Part shown: positions 47,375-57,208 of the stretch, piece by piece
How the letters are laid out: each line of letters opens with the position of its first letter
Position numbering within the stretch: position 1 is the stretch's first letter
Source of the DNA: Trichococcus collinsii
GTDB lineage: Bacteria > Bacillota > Bacilli > Lactobacillales > Aerococcaceae
Reading direction: 5' to 3'
Assembly: GCF_900107505.1 (NCBI RefSeq)
Contig: NZ_FNQH01000001.1
Location: 620,001-684,000, forward strand
DNA: 64,000 nucleotides
Made by a program: the position numbers and the translations under genes
The notes under the pieces: generated by a model
Told to the model about the DNA's origin: nothing
The model's database searches: none
Seen by the model: the letters and a program-made list of their open reading frames with translations, nothing else

Positions 47375-47785
47375 TCATTTTTTCATTTTGGTGAGCTGAT
47401 AGAGCGCTTTTTTGGCGAGATTATCGGCCCCTTTGTTTTCCTTTTCCGGAATCCATTCCAAGTAAAAATTCGTGAACGCAGCCAAATCCTGCAATGTCTC
47501 TTCCAGCAAAAGCTTATGTTCCGCTTTTTTGGTATACTTTTTCCTGATCGACTCGGCAACGAGTTTACTGTCGGTGTAACAAAAAACGAGCTGATCCTGT
47601 TTGCTGTGTTTTTTCAGATAACGCAATCCGTACAGGATCGCTTCGAATTCTGCCTGATGATTATCCATTCTGGCCTCTAAAGGCAGGCCGATCTGCTCTT
47701 GTACCCCGTTCTCAACGACTAAAATTCCGATAGCAGCATATCCTTCTTTTCCGGTAGCTGCCCCATCCACAAATAATTTTATCAC
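47375..47785 (-). CDS. RNase HI-like protein (YpdQ/reverse-transcriptase-like family)
   Basis: A 136-residue RNase H-fold protein. The acidic catalytic set is visible: Asp in LFVDGAA, Glu in QAEFEAILYG, Asp in YTDSKLV and Asp in KGADNLAKKA. It lacks the basic handle of E. coli RNase HI. It is likely an RNA/DNA-hybrid nuclease, as in the small YpdQ-type family. I place the start at the second GTG (47785); the first at 47794 is too close to its ribosome site. It follows a cold-shock gene. Confidence 0.8.
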   Translation of the reverse strand: MIKLFVDGAATGKEGYAAIGILVVENGVQEQIGLPLEARMDNHQAEFEAILYGLRYLKKHSKQDQLVFCYTDSKLVAESIRKKYTKKAEHKLLLEETLQDLAAFTNFYLEWIPEKENKGADNLAKKALYQLTKMKK

Positions 47786-47805
47786 CTGATCCACATCCTA
47801 AAAAA

Positions 47806-47847
47806 CAAAGGTGAAAGAAACCCGGAACGGATGTCCTTCACCTTTGC
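47806..47847 (-). terminator. Terminator after the cold-shock gene
   Basis: CAAAGGTGAA and TTCACCTTTG pair, with TTTTTT following on the minus strand. Confidence 0.75.
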
Positions 47848-47866
47848 GATTTACTGTACTTTTTTA

Positions 47867-48076
47867 TTATTCTGCCAAGACCATCACATTAGTGGCCTGT
47901 GGTCCCCTTACGCCTTCAGCGATATCGAACTGAACGCGTTGCCCTTCTTCAAGTCTTTTGAAGCCTTCTCCAGCTATACCGGTAAAATGTACGAAAATGT
48001 CGTCATCCTGTTGATCGAGTTCAATAAAACCATACCCTTTATCATTATTGAACCACTTTACTTTGCCAAATTCCAT
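47867..48076 (-). CDS. Cold-shock protein
   Basis: A 69-residue nucleic-acid chaperone with the OB-fold RNP1 motif KGYGFI and RNP2 motif IFVHF. The sequence starts [20 protein letters not shown]. The ATG at 48076 follows GGAGGATG; the open frame reaching 48139 is the leader. The family melts RNA structure in cold or growth transitions. Confidence 0.95.
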   Translation of the reverse strand: MEFGKVKWFNNDKGYGFIELDQQDDDIFVHFTGIAGEGFKRLEEGQRVQFDIAEGVRGPQATNVMVLAE

Positions 48077-48190
48077 TGTACATCCTCCTTCAACACTCAT
48101 TTCTTTGGAACTGCTTTCACAAAGACGGGTTACCCTCATTATAGAGAGGAATCCCTATAGAGTCAATTATTCTGATAGCCTGGTTGGCAC

Positions 48191-49162
48191 TTATTCAAAA
48201 AAACCAAAAAAGTCGGCCAGCTTATTTTCTAATTGTTCAATTTCATCGCGGATACTCTTTTCGCTTGGATCGCCCGTCGATTCCACCCCGTTGTAAATGC
48301 TGTAAAGCACCTCCAACCAGTCCGTCACGACTGGGATTGTCCTGCCTTCGAACGGATAAAGGAGCGATAATTGCATGAAGAAGGCATTTTCCATGGCATC
48401 TGCTATAGTCGGATTTTTATTGGCAATTTCTTCCCGGATGTACGCCATTCCTTCTTTGTACGTTTTCGAGTCGATCAATGGGACCACTCCAGCCAGGTCC
48501 AAGTTTTCTTCGGTCCCGTCCAATCTGACAGCAACCGTCGGATGGAGCCCGCGGGCAAGAAAATGATGGATGATCTCTGTCTTAAGCATCCGGTGGAGAT
48601 TGTTATTCATGAGAAGACGTTGCGCTATCTTGCCGAATTGATCATCCTCCAATTCCTTCAATTGTTGCGCGTAAACTTGTTGCTTGTGGAACGGTTGCGT
48701 ATCGATGGTTTTTTCGGCTTGGAGTATTTCTGAACTTTTTTTCAGTTTTTTCTCCAAATTCTTTAGTTCAACTTTTTCGACTTCAGCCTCCAATTGCTCC
48801 AAAGCGAATTGATGCTCCATCGACAGACCAAAAGTATTTTTGCGTGCTTCGATTTGCTCTCGGGCCATGTCGAATGATCCGGAATGCAACAAGCCTTTCA
48901 AGTAAAGGAAATCGATGTCGTCCACCGAAATGGAGGAAGCAATATCCGGACGCATTTCGGTTATCATTTCCAGACTCTTCTCTGCTTGATCGGTCTCTTG
49001 CAGCAACATGAGATACAGCGGGAGGATATCGTCCGCTTTTTTGATGGCAACAGCCTTGCCGATCCATTCTTCCGCAAGTTGCAGATTCCCCTCTTCAAAT
49101 GCCAACAAGCCCTTTTTCAAGTATCCCTCGTAATTTAGTGGAAAAACAATTTTTTCCCCCAT
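48191..49162 (-). CDS. TPR-like repeat protein
   Basis: A 323-residue soluble protein I recognise only by its shape. The N-terminal half is helical repeats (GLLAFEEGNLQLAEEWIGKA is TPR-like; also LYLKGLLHSGSFDMAREQIE). A coiled coil with KNLEKKLKKSSEIL near residue 140 leads to a mixed C-terminal domain. No signal or membrane segment. The ATG at 49162 follows GGGGTGATGGAA. It lies between the cold-shock gene and the fatty-acid operon; a protein-interaction role is likely, but no partner is evident. Confidence 0.7.
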   Translation of the reverse strand: MGEKIVFPLNYEGYLKKGLLAFEEGNLQLAEEWIGKAVAIKKADDILPLYLMLLQETDQAEKSLEMITEMRPDIASSISVDDIDFLYLKGLLHSGSFDMAREQIEARKNTFGLSMEHQFALEQLEAEVEKVELKNLEKKLKKSSEILQAEKTIDTQPFHKQQVYAQQLKELEDDQFGKIAQRLLMNNNLHRMLKTEIIHHFLARGLHPTVAVRLDGTEENLDLAGVVPLIDSKTYKEGMAYIREEIANKNPTIADAMENAFFMQLSLLYPFEGRTIPVVTDWLEVLYSIYNGVESTGDPSEKSIRDEIEQLENKLADFFGFFE

Positions 49163-49225
49163 TTCCATCACCCCAATCTAAACTGATTTTCCTGTTAGGT
49201 CATTATATCATAAAAGCGGACGCGA

Positions 49226-49262
49226 AAAAAACCGCCTGCACAACTGCTGCTGTGCGGGCGGT
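49226..49262 (-). terminator. Terminator after accA
   Basis: ACCGCCTGCACA and TGTGCGGGCGGT pair around ACTGCTGC, followed by TTTTTTT on the minus strand. It ends the fab-acc operon. Confidence 0.88.
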
Positions 49263-49279
49263 CCAAAGCTGTTCTTGAA

Positions 49280-50062
49280 TCAATAATTACGGAATCGTTT
49301 TTGGCGTTGCTCAACCAATTCTGCTGGAGTCAGTTGCTTCAGCTCTTTCAGCTTGGCACTTAATTCCCGCTTCAGTTCCAGCATCACATCATCCGATTTA
49401 CGGGCCACTTTCCTGCGGGTTTCCATAATGATTTTGTCTATGACGTCCAATGAAAAAAGATCATCAGGTGTCAACTTCATTACTCTGGCTGCTTCATCGG
49501 ATCGCGAGGAATCTTTCCATAAAATAGAGGCAAAGCCTTCCGGAGACAGAACGGAATACATGGTGTTCTCCAACATCCAAACCTCGTTGCCCATCGCCAG
49601 CGCCAATGCACCACCGCTGCCGCCCTCGCCGATGAAAATGGCGATGAATGGGACAGTCAGTTGGCTCATCACTAAAAGCGATTCAGCGATTGCTTCACCG
49701 ATACCTCGGTCTTCAGAATCGACATCGCAAAAAGCGCCTGAGGTATTGATGAAAGTAACAATCGGACGATTGAATTTCTCCGCCTGCTTCATCAAGCGAA
49801 TCGCTTTACGATAGCCTTCCGGATGCGGTGACCCGAAATTCCGATAGACATTTTCAGTCACATCATGGCCCTTTTGGGTTCCGATGACGGTTACCGGCAT
49901 GTCATCCAGCAATGCGATCCCACCGACGATAGCAGGGTCGTCACCGAACTTTCTGTCGCCGTGGAATTCAACAAAACCTTCACAGATGGCATGGATCATT
50001 TCTGTCGCCGTCAGACGGGAGATGCTTCTTGCAGAGGTGATAATTTCTTTGACATCCTTCAC
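49280..50062 (-). CDS. accA: Acetyl-CoA carboxylase carboxyltransferase subunit alpha
   Basis: With AccD it transfers carboxyl from carboxybiotin to acetyl-CoA to form malonyl-CoA. The 260-residue protein has the GGSGGALALAMGNEVWML and EFHGDRKFGDD motifs. It lacks the longer N-terminus of the E. coli protein, as is normal for Lactobacillales. The GTG start overlaps the accD stop by 4 bases. It is the last gene of the operon. Confidence 0.96.
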   Translation of the reverse strand: MKDVKEIITSARSISRLTATEMIHAICEGFVEFHGDRKFGDDPAIVGGIALLDDMPVTVIGTQKGHDVTENVYRNFGSPHPEGYRKAIRLMKQAEKFNRPIVTFINTSGAFCDVDSEDRGIGEAIAESLLVMSQLTVPFIAIFIGEGGSGGALALAMGNEVWMLENTMYSVLSPEGFASILWKDSSRSDEAARVMKLTPDDLFSLDVIDKIIMETRRKVARKSDDVMLELKRELSAKLKELKQLTPAELVEQRQKRFRNY

Positions 50063-50934
50063 TGCACTTCACCCGCCTTTTCTGTAGGAGCATGCAACAG
50101 CAATAGGTGCTGCAATGCTCTTTTCAAATCTTTTCTGGCAACAATTTTATCGATAAAGCCATTTTCCAGCACCTTTTCAGCTGTCTGGAAACCTTCAGGC
50201 AATTTCGCTTTGATTGTCTGTTCAATGACGCGTTTGCCGGCGAAACCGACAGTCGCCCCTGTTTCAGCCAGGATAATATCCCCTTGCATCGCAAAGCTGG
50301 CCGTTACGCCCCCAGTCGTCGGATCGGTCAAGACTGTGATGTACAACAGCCCTGCTTTACTGTGATTGGAGACTGCAACGCTGACTTTCGCCATCTGCAT
50401 CAAGGACATGATGCCCTCTTGCATTCTAGCGCCGCCCGAAGCAGTGAAAACAATGATTGGGAGCCTTTCTGACGTTGCGCGTTCAAACGCGAGCGTCAGT
50501 TTCTCACCGACAACTTTCCCCATGCTTGCCATGATAAAGTTCGAATCCATCACACACAAAGCAACTTTATGCTTATTGATGAATGCCGCGCCGGTTACAA
50601 CCGCCTCGTCAAGTCCCGTTTTTTCTTTGGCAATCTTCAGTTTGTTCTCATACCCCGGAAAAGCCAATGGATTTTCTTCGGGCATGAGCGCGTTCCATTC
50701 ATCAAAAGAACCTTCATCAACAATATTGGAAATGCGTTCATATGCCGAAATCCTAAAATTATAGGCACAATGCGGGCATACTTTATCTTTCCCTAAATCC
50801 TTGCTGTAGATCGTCTTTTGACAATTCGGGCATTTTTCCCATAAGCCTTCAGGAACGATCGGTTTCTGATCGTCTGTTTTTGAAGCGGGAACTTGAGCTA
50901 TCGGAATGTAAGGACGCTTACGAAATAATTTCAT
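50059..50934 (-). CDS. accD: Acetyl-CoA carboxylase carboxyltransferase subunit beta
   Basis: Forms the carboxyltransferase with AccA. The 291-residue protein has the N-terminal zinc ribbon (CPNCQKTIY, CPHCAYNF) and FTASGGARMQEGIMSLMQMAK, with PTTGGVTASFAMQGD in the second half. It lies 37 bases after accC. A GAGGTGAGG site precedes the ATG. Confidence 0.97.
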   Translation of the reverse strand: MKLFRKRPYIPIAQVPASKTDDQKPIVPEGLWEKCPNCQKTIYSKDLGKDKVCPHCAYNFRISAYERISNIVDEGSFDEWNALMPEENPLAFPGYENKLKIAKEKTGLDEAVVTGAAFINKHKVALCVMDSNFIMASMGKVVGEKLTLAFERATSERLPIIVFTASGGARMQEGIMSLMQMAKVSVAVSNHSKAGLLYITVLTDPTTGGVTASFAMQGDIILAETGATVGFAGKRVIEQTIKAKLPEGFQTAEKVLENGFIDKIVARKDLKRALQHLLLLHAPTEKAGEVQ

Positions 50935-50970
50935 TTCCTCACCTCTAGTGTGACTTCTTGACTAATTGAT

Positions 50971-52347
50971 TTATACACGTTCCTCTACTTCAGGTGCCCA
51001 CGTTTTCAGGAACACGTTCTGAAGATATTCCGTATCGTAATCTCCGGAAATGAAATTAGGATCCTGTAGAATATCTTCCTGGAAGAATTGGTTCGTGTCG
51101 ACTCCTTCGATGACAAGCTCCTGAAGCGCACGCCTCATTTTGGCGATTGCTTCGCTTCTGTCGTCGCCTTTTGTGATGATTTTGGCGATCATCGAGTCAT
51201 AGAATGGCGGAATCATATATCCTCCATACATGGCGCTTTCCACACGCAGTCCATTCCCACCGCTAGGCAAGAATAGGTAGTCGATTTTCCCGGATGAAGG
51301 CCGAAAGCCTAAAGCCGGATTTTCAGCGTTGATACGGCACTCGATCGTATGACCGGTGATGGCTACGTCATCTTGCGTAAAGGACAAAGGCTCACCGCTC
51401 GCGATGCGCAATTGTTCTTTGACGATATCGATGCCGGTCGCCATTTCGGTCACCGGATGCTCCACCTGGATACGCGTGTTCATTTCCATGAAATAGAAAC
51501 GTTGTTCCGCATCAACAAGGAATTCAATTGTACCTGCATTCGTGTAGCCGACATGTTTAGCCGCTCGGATAGCGACGTCTCCCATGGCTTTGCGCGTCGT
51601 TTCAGTGATGAACGTAGACGGGCTCTCTTCCAACACTTTCTGATGATTACGTTGAAGAGAGCAATCACGCTCGCCCAGATGGACGACATTGCCGAATGAA
51701 TCCCCTAAAATCTGCACTTCAATATGACGAGCCGGTGTGATGATCTTTTCAAGATACATGCGGTCGTCCCCGAAGGCTGCCTTTGCTTCCGCTTTCGCTT
51801 GGCTAAAAGCTGCTTCCAGACCATTTTCCTGGTAGACTTTCCGCATCCCTTTACCGCCACCACCAGCGGCAGCTTTCAGGATGACCGGATAACCGATTTT
51901 CTCTGCTTGCGCCACGGCCTCTTCATAAGAAGAGATGTAGCCTTCGCTTCCCGGAGTGACAGGTACGCCTGCTGCGATCATCGTTTTGCGGGCGTTTGCT
52001 TTGTTGCCCATAAGGTCGATGATAGTGGAAGAAGGTCCGATAAATCGGATATTCATTTCTTCACACATTGTAGCAAATGCACTGTTTTCCGAGAGGAACC
52101 CGAAGCCTGGATGGATGGCTTGAGCTCCTGTAACGACTGCCGCACTCAAAATGCTTGTCATATTCAAATAGGAATCGCTCGCTTTGGCAGGACCGATACA
52201 AATGGCCTGAGTGGCCAGTTGTGTATGCAACGCTTCGCGGTCAGCTTCAGAATAAACCGCTACCGTCTGGATTCCTAACTCATGGCAAGCACGAATGATC
52301 CTTACAGCAATTTCTCCTCTGTTTGCGATCAATACCTTCGTAAACAT
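50971..52347 (-). CDS. accC: Biotin carboxylase
   Basis: ATP-grasp enzyme that carboxylates the biotin of AccB. The 458-residue protein starts FTKVLIANRGEIAVRIIRAC and has the ATP loop KAAAGGGGKGMRKV, the carboxylase motif EMNTRIQVEHPVTE and QRNHQKVLEE. I use the ATG at 52347, just after the fabZ stop; a TTG four codons earlier overlaps fabZ. Confidence 0.97.
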   Translation of the reverse strand: MFTKVLIANRGEIAVRIIRACHELGIQTVAVYSEADREALHTQLATQAICIGPAKASDSYLNMTSILSAAVVTGAQAIHPGFGFLSENSAFATMCEEMNIRFIGPSSTIIDLMGNKANARKTMIAAGVPVTPGSEGYISSYEEAVAQAEKIGYPVILKAAAGGGGKGMRKVYQENGLEAAFSQAKAEAKAAFGDDRMYLEKIITPARHIEVQILGDSFGNVVHLGERDCSLQRNHQKVLEESPSTFITETTRKAMGDVAIRAAKHVGYTNAGTIEFLVDAEQRFYFMEMNTRIQVEHPVTEMATGIDIVKEQLRIASGEPLSFTQDDVAITGHTIECRINAENPALGFRPSSGKIDYLFLPSGGNGLRVESAMYGGYMIPPFYDSMIAKIITKGDDRSEAIAKMRRALQELVIEGVDTNQFFQEDILQDPNFISGDYDTEYLQNVFLKTWAPEVEERV

Positions 52348-52348
52348 G

Positions 52349-52780
52349 TTATCTACCAATGATGAAGGTCATTTCAACTTCACAAACTTTTTTGTCTCCG
52401 ACAAAAGCTTGTCCATAACCGATACCTGCAAATTTTTTCAATTTGATGATATCCACTTGAAGACGCAAAACATCGCCAGGAACAACTTTTTGACGGAATT
52501 TGACTTTATTCAATCCGCCTAGGTAAGCTGTTTGTCCTTCGAAATCCGGTAATGTCAACAATGGGATAGATCCTGCTTGAGCTAATGCTTCAACGATCAA
52601 TACGCCTGGCATTACTGGTTCGCCTGGGAAATGCCCTTGGAAGAAAGGCTCATTGATTGTAACGTTTTTGTAGCAGACGATGTGCTCGCCTGGTGTCAAC
52701 TCTTCAACTTTGTCGATGAAGAAAATTGGATAGCGGTTCGGGATGATAGCCATAACTTCTTGTGCGCTTAATAAACTCAT
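52349..52780 (-). CDS. fabZ: 3-hydroxyacyl-ACP dehydratase FabZ
   Basis: Dehydrates 3-hydroxyacyl-ACP to trans-2-enoyl-ACP. The 143-residue hotdog-fold protein has the catalytic His in [14 protein letters not shown] and the catalytic Glu in [10 protein letters not shown]. There is one FabZ here and no second dehydratase/isomerase in this operon. AGGAG lies upstream of the ATG. Confidence 0.97.
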   Translation of the reverse strand: MSLLSAQEVMAIIPNRYPIFFIDKVEELTPGEHIVCYKNVTINEPFFQGHFPGEPVMPGVLIVEALAQAGSIPLLTLPDFEGQTAYLGGLNKVKFRQKVVPGDVLRLQVDIIKLKKFAGIGYGQAFVGDKKVCEVEMTFIIGR

Positions 52781-52798
52781 TTTAATAGTCTCCTTTTT

Positions 52799-53260
52799 TT
52801 AGACGATGCGGAACAACGGTTGGTTGTATTCAACGATTTGTTCATTTTCAACCAACACTTCAACGATTTCCCCATCGAATTCGCTTTTGATTTCATTCAT
52901 AAGTTTCATTGCTTCCACTAAGCAGACTACATCGCCTTTAGAGATGATTTGGCCTTTAGTGGCATACGGTTTCGCATCCGGAGTCGGTGAAAGATAAACA
53001 ACGCCGACAATCGGAGAAGTAATGATCTGTCCTTCTTTTTTCGCAATAGCTTCAGAAACGGCTTCTTTTATGTTTTGGACCGGAGCAGTCGCTGCTGGAG
53101 TTGGAGCTGCTGCCGGAACACTGTCGCTTGACTGTTGTTTCGATTGGACCGACTTGTTTTTGGACAACAAAAGTTGAAAGTCGCCGGTCTGATAATGCAA
53201 CTCAGTCAAGGTCGATTCATCGATCAAGGAAATGAGGCTTTTTACATCTTCAATATTCAC
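52799..53260 (-). CDS. accB: Biotin carboxyl carrier protein
   Basis: Carries CO2 as carboxybiotin for acetyl-CoA carboxylase. The 153-residue protein has a helical N-terminus, a Gln/Ser/Ala/Pro-rich linker (about residues 38-75) and a C-terminal biotinyl domain with the biotinylated Lys in VEAMKLMNEI. The GTG start follows GGAGG and lies 4 bases after fabF. Confidence 0.96.
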   Translation of the reverse strand: MNIEDVKSLISLIDESTLTELHYQTGDFQLLLSKNKSVQSKQQSSDSVPAAAPTPAATAPVQNIKEAVSEAIAKKEGQIITSPIVGVVYLSPTPDAKPYATKGQIISKGDVVCLVEAMKLMNEIKSEFDGEIVEVLVENEQIVEYNQPLFRIV

Positions 53261-53263
53261 GTA

Positions 53264-54499
53264 TTAAGCCTCCCATTTTTTGAAACATAGTACGGCATTG
53301 TGGCCGCCAAATCCCAAAGAGTTGCTCAATGTATAAGTGACTTCTTTTTCACGACCGACATTCGGGATGTAATCCAAATCGCAGCCTTCATCAGCCACTT
53401 GGAATCCGATTGTTGGCGGCAGGAAGTCGTCTTGAATAGCTTTAACGCAGACAACAGCTTCGATTCCGCCGGCAGCGCCAAGTAGATGACCAGTCATGCT
53501 CTTTGTGCTTGAGATAGCAACATTGTATGCTTCTTCGCCGAATGCGTATTTGATGGCAGCTGTTTCGCCTGAGTCATTTGCTGCCGTACTTGTTCCGTGA
53601 GCGTTGATGTAATCAACTTGCGCCGGAGTGATGCCCGCTTCTTTCATAGCTTGAAGCATCGCTTTTCCAGCTCCGCTGCCATCAGCTGATGGCGCAGTCA
53701 TATGGTAAGCATCACAAGTGACACCGTATCCGACAACCTCAGCCAAGATGTTTGCGCCGCGTTCCAATGCGTGATCAAGATTTTCAAGCATCAAGATGCC
53801 GGCTCCCTCACCCATGACAAAACCATCTCTTTCTTTATCGAAAGGAATGGAAGAGCGATCCGGATCAGTGCTTGTGGACAAAGCAGTCAGTGCCGCAAAA
53901 CCAGCGATGCCGATTTCGCAGACCATTGCTTCTGCTCCACCAGCAAGCATCAGGTCTGCGTAACCATGTTTGATGCTGCGGAAAGCTTCTCCGATTGAGT
54001 TTGTCGCGGAAGCACAAGCAGTGACGATGTCCATGCTCGGTCCTTTAGCGCCGAATTTGATGGCAGTATTCCCTGCCGCCATGTTTCCGATCGCCATCGG
54101 CACGAGCATTGGCGGTACACGTTTCGGTCCTTTTTCGTGCATTTTGATGATGCCGGATTCCATTGTGATGAATCCGCCGACACCAGAGCCGATGGTAACG
54201 CCAAAACGATCCGCATCGATTTTATCCATGTCGATACCGCTTTGTTCCACGGCTTGAGCTGAAGCTGCTACTGCGTATTGCGAAAACAGATCCATACGCT
54301 TGTACTCTTTACGGTCCATATATAAGGTCGCATCGAAGTCTTTCACTTCACCCGCGACAGAAATTCCCGTCTCACTTGCATCAAAATTAGTGATGGCAGC
54401 AATACCGTTTTTACCGTTTTTGATGCCGTCCCAATATTCAGTTACTGTATTTCCTAAAGGTGTGATAGCACCCATACCTGTAATAACAACGCGATTCAT
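53264..54499 (-). CDS. fabF: 3-oxoacyl-ACP synthase II FabF
   Basis: Condensing enzyme that elongates acyl-ACP with malonyl-ACP. The 411-residue thiolase-fold protein has the catalytic Cys in VTACASATNSIG and the two His in NAHGTSTAAND and SMTGHLLGAAGG. An AGGAGG site precedes the ATG. It is between fabG and accB in the operon. Confidence 0.97.
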   Translation of the reverse strand: MNRVVITGMGAITPLGNTVTEYWDGIKNGKNGIAAITNFDASETGISVAGEVKDFDATLYMDRKEYKRMDLFSQYAVAASAQAVEQSGIDMDKIDADRFGVTIGSGVGGFITMESGIIKMHEKGPKRVPPMLVPMAIGNMAAGNTAIKFGAKGPSMDIVTACASATNSIGEAFRSIKHGYADLMLAGGAEAMVCEIGIAGFAALTALSTSTDPDRSSIPFDKERDGFVMGEGAGILMLENLDHALERGANILAEVVGYGVTCDAYHMTAPSADGSGAGKAMLQAMKEAGITPAQVDYINAHGTSTAANDSGETAAIKYAFGEEAYNVAISSTKSMTGHLLGAAGGIEAVVCVKAIQDDFLPPTIGFQVADEGCDLDYIPNVGREKEVTYTLSNSLGFGGHNAVLCFKKWEA

Positions 54500-54514
54500 A
54501 TTTATCCTCCTGTC

Positions 54515-55246
54515 TTACATGTACATGCCGCCATTGACACTGATGGTCTGGCCGGTAATGTAAGTATTCTCACTTAAGAAGACTGCAGTGTTTGCAACTT
54601 CTTCGGCTTTTCCAAATCGTTTCAATGGGATTTGCGTCAACATCTGTTCCTGAATCTTTTCTGAAAGAACATCCGTCATTTCCGTTTCGATGAATCCTGG
54701 TGCAATGGCATTACACGTAATGCCTCTTGTTGCAGCTTCACGGGCGACAGATTTCGTCAATCCGATGATTCCGGCTTTGCTGGCAGCATAGTTGGCCTGC
54801 CCTGTATTTCCGGTTTCACCGACGACGCTTGAGATATTGATGATGCTGCCGGCTCTTTGCTTAAGCATCAGTGGCAACGTGTGGCGAATCATATTGAAAG
54901 TACCCTTCAGATTCACTTGATAAGTGGCATCGAAATCCTCTTCATCCATGCGCATGATCAATTTGTCGCGGGTGATCCCTGCATTGTTAACCAAAACATC
55001 AACGGAACCGAACAATTCTTTGGCTTGGCTGACGATTTCTTTGGCAGTCTGAAAATCGCTAACGTCACCTAAGAGTGTTTTGACAGTGACGCCATAGGAT
55101 TCCAGATGCGCAACTTTTTCTTCAGCAATCGGTTTGCGTGCATTTAGAACGATATTGGCTCCACGTTTCGCATATGCTTCAGCGATGGCTTCCCCGATTC
55201 CTCTTGAACTACCAGTGACGATGACCGTCTTTCCTTTTAAATCCAA
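54515..55246 (-). CDS. fabG: 3-oxoacyl-ACP reductase FabG
   Basis: NADPH-dependent reductase of 3-oxoacyl-ACP. The 243-residue SDR has TGSSRGIG, the NNAGITRD stretch, and the catalytic Ser and YAASK (NYAASKAGIIG). The TTG start has a GAGGG site 6 bases upstream. It is 30 bases after fabD and 16 before fabF. Confidence 0.96.
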   Translation of the reverse strand: MDLKGKTVIVTGSSRGIGEAIAEAYAKRGANIVLNARKPIAEEKVAHLESYGVTVKTLLGDVSDFQTAKEIVSQAKELFGSVDVLVNNAGITRDKLIMRMDEEDFDATYQVNLKGTFNMIRHTLPLMLKQRAGSIINISSVVGETGNTGQANYAASKAGIIGLTKSVAREAATRGITCNAIAPGFIETEMTDVLSEKIQEQMLTQIPLKRFGKAEEVANTAVFLSENTYITGQTISVNGGMYM

Positions 55247-55275
55247 GACTATCCCTCTTTTCTTGTCTGATCTAC

Positions 55276-56202
55276 TTATTTTTGTAATGCTTCAAGGGTC
55301 TTGGTGAGGGATTTCAAATCCTCCACATTGTATACAGCGACCTCTTTGTTGATTTTTTTGATGAATTTGCTTAAAGTCGTGCCTGGGCCGACTTCCACGA
55401 AGGTGTCCACACCCAATTCAACCAGCTTGCGGACGCTGTCTTCCCATAATACCGGCGATTCGATCTGACGCACCAAAAGACCCTTGATGGCATCCCTTGT
55501 TACGATGGTCGCTTCGGTATTGCCGACGACAGGTATCTTCGGTTCATCCACATTCACCTCAGCCAAAGCCACTTCCAACTTTTCCGCTGCAGGATGCAAC
55601 AGTGCTGTATGGAAAGGACCGCTGACGTTCAAAGGGATGATGCGTTTCACGCCTTTGGACTCAAGGATTTCGATGGCTTTATTGACGCCTTCGATTTCCC
55701 CACCGATGACGATCTGCGTCGGCATATTATAGTTGGCAGGCGCGACATAAGCTGTCTCGCTTGCTTCCCGGCAAGATTCTTCGATCACAGAGCGTTCCGC
55801 ATTCATGACGGCAGCCATTTTGCCACGGCCGGCAGGAACTGCTTCGCTCATGTATTTGCCGCGTTTCGCTACGAGCGAAATAGCCTCATTAAAAGAAAAA
55901 GCATTGGCTTTCACCAGTGCTGTATATTCTCCGAGGCTCAATCCTGCAACAAAATCTGGCTGAATTCCCTTTTCAGCTAGTAATTGATCAAGGGCGTAGC
56001 TAACCGTTAAGATTGCTGGTTGTGTATATTCAGTTAAATGAAGCTTGTCATTCTCTTGGAAACATAATTCTGCAACATCGTAACCAAGCGTTGCTGAAGC
56101 TTCATCAAAAACAGTGCGCACAACGGCATACTCGTTATAAAGTTCTTGACCCATTCCGAAATATTGCGCACCTTGACCACTATAGACAAAAGCTGTTGCC
56201 AT
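55276..56202 (-). CDS. fabD: Malonyl-CoA:ACP transacylase FabD
   Basis: Loads malonate onto ACP. The 308-residue protein has FVYSGQGAQYFGMGQ, the nucleophile Ser in AGLSLGEYTAL, and the catalytic His in SGPFHTALL. The GAGGTG site precedes the ATG. It is 22 bases after fabK. Confidence 0.96.
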   Translation of the reverse strand: MATAFVYSGQGAQYFGMGQELYNEYAVVRTVFDEASATLGYDVAELCFQENDKLHLTEYTQPAILTVSYALDQLLAEKGIQPDFVAGLSLGEYTALVKANAFSFNEAISLVAKRGKYMSEAVPAGRGKMAAVMNAERSVIEESCREASETAYVAPANYNMPTQIVIGGEIEGVNKAIEILESKGVKRIIPLNVSGPFHTALLHPAAEKLEVALAEVNVDEPKIPVVGNTEATIVTRDAIKGLLVRQIESPVLWEDSVRKLVELGVDTFVEVGPGTTLSKFIKKINKEVAVYNVEDLKSLTKTLEALQK

Positions 56203-56223
56203 TATTTCACCTCTATAAATTTG

Positions 56224-57183
56224 TTACTCAGCCCACAATTTTGCTTGGGCCAAGATAACTTCTTTGCATTCCGTCATATACTCTTGTATGATATCGTGGC
56301 ACGTTTGTTCCTTCGAAATCAAACCGGCAATTTGCCCGGCCATCATCGAACCGTAGTCTTTATCACCATCGACAGTCGCTCTTCTCAGAGCGCCTTTGCC
56401 CATTTCTTCAAGTTTTGCCAAGTCCGGATTTTCCTTGCTCGTCTCTTCTTTCTCGACTTGCAGATATTCTCTGGTCAACTTGTTGCGCAACACACGAACA
56501 GGATGTCCGGTAATCTGACCGGTAATGACTGTGTCGATGTCTTTCGCCTTAAGGATGGCATTTTTGAAATTTTGATGTGCATTGGATTCTTTGGCAACTA
56601 CAAAACGGGTCCCGACTTGAACAGCAGATGCGCCCAACATAAAAGCAGCTGCCATTCCGCGTCCGTCACCAATACCGCCGGCTGCGATGACTGGAATCGA
56701 TACGGCATCGACAACCTGAGGAACCAGAGCAATCGTCGTTGTTCTTCCGATGTGACCACCGGATTCCATGCCTTCAACAACGACAGCGTCCGCACCGTCT
56801 TTTTCCATTCTTCTCGCTAAAGCAACGGAAGCAACAACCGGAATGACCGTGATGCCTGCTTCTTTGAATTGGCTCATATAGCGGGCTGGGCTTCCGGCGC
56901 CGGTTGTGACAACCTTAACGCCAGAAGCGATCACTGCTTCAACAACAGCATCGACCTGCGGATTCAAAAGCATGATGTTTACACCAAAAGGTTTGTCCGT
57001 CAATGCTTTCATTTTGGAAATCTTTTCTTTCGCTACATCCACACTATCATGTCCAGTCCCTATAAGACCAAGCCCACCAGCATTGGAAACGGCACTTGCC
57101 AAATCAGGATCCGCTACCCACGCCATTGCTCCTTGAATGATTGGATATTGGATGCCTAATAATTCACATAATTCTGACTTCAT
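56224..57183 (-). CDS. fabK: Enoyl-ACP reductase II FabK (FMN type)
   Basis: Last reduction step of the elongation cycle, using FMN and NAD(P)H in place of FabI. The 319-residue TIM-barrel has IQGAMAWVADP, the FMN/phosphate motif IAAGGIGDGRG, and the ESGGHIGR stretch. FabK rather than FabI predicts low sensitivity to triclosan, from established knowledge of the family. It follows acpP by 26 bases. Confidence 0.96.
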   Translation of the reverse strand: MKSELCELLGIQYPIIQGAMAWVADPDLASAVSNAGGLGLIGTGHDSVDVAKEKISKMKALTDKPFGVNIMLLNPQVDAVVEAVIASGVKVVTTGAGSPARYMSQFKEAGITVIPVVASVALARRMEKDGADAVVVEGMESGGHIGRTTTIALVPQVVDAVSIPVIAAGGIGDGRGMAAAFMLGASAVQVGTRFVVAKESNAHQNFKNAILKAKDIDTVITGQITGHPVRVLRNKLTREYLQVEKEETSKENPDLAKLEEMGKGALRRATVDGDKDYGSMMAGQIAGLISKEQTCHDIIQEYMTECKEVILAQAKLWAE

Positions 57184-57208
57184 ACAAGGCCTACTTTCCT
57201 TTTACTGC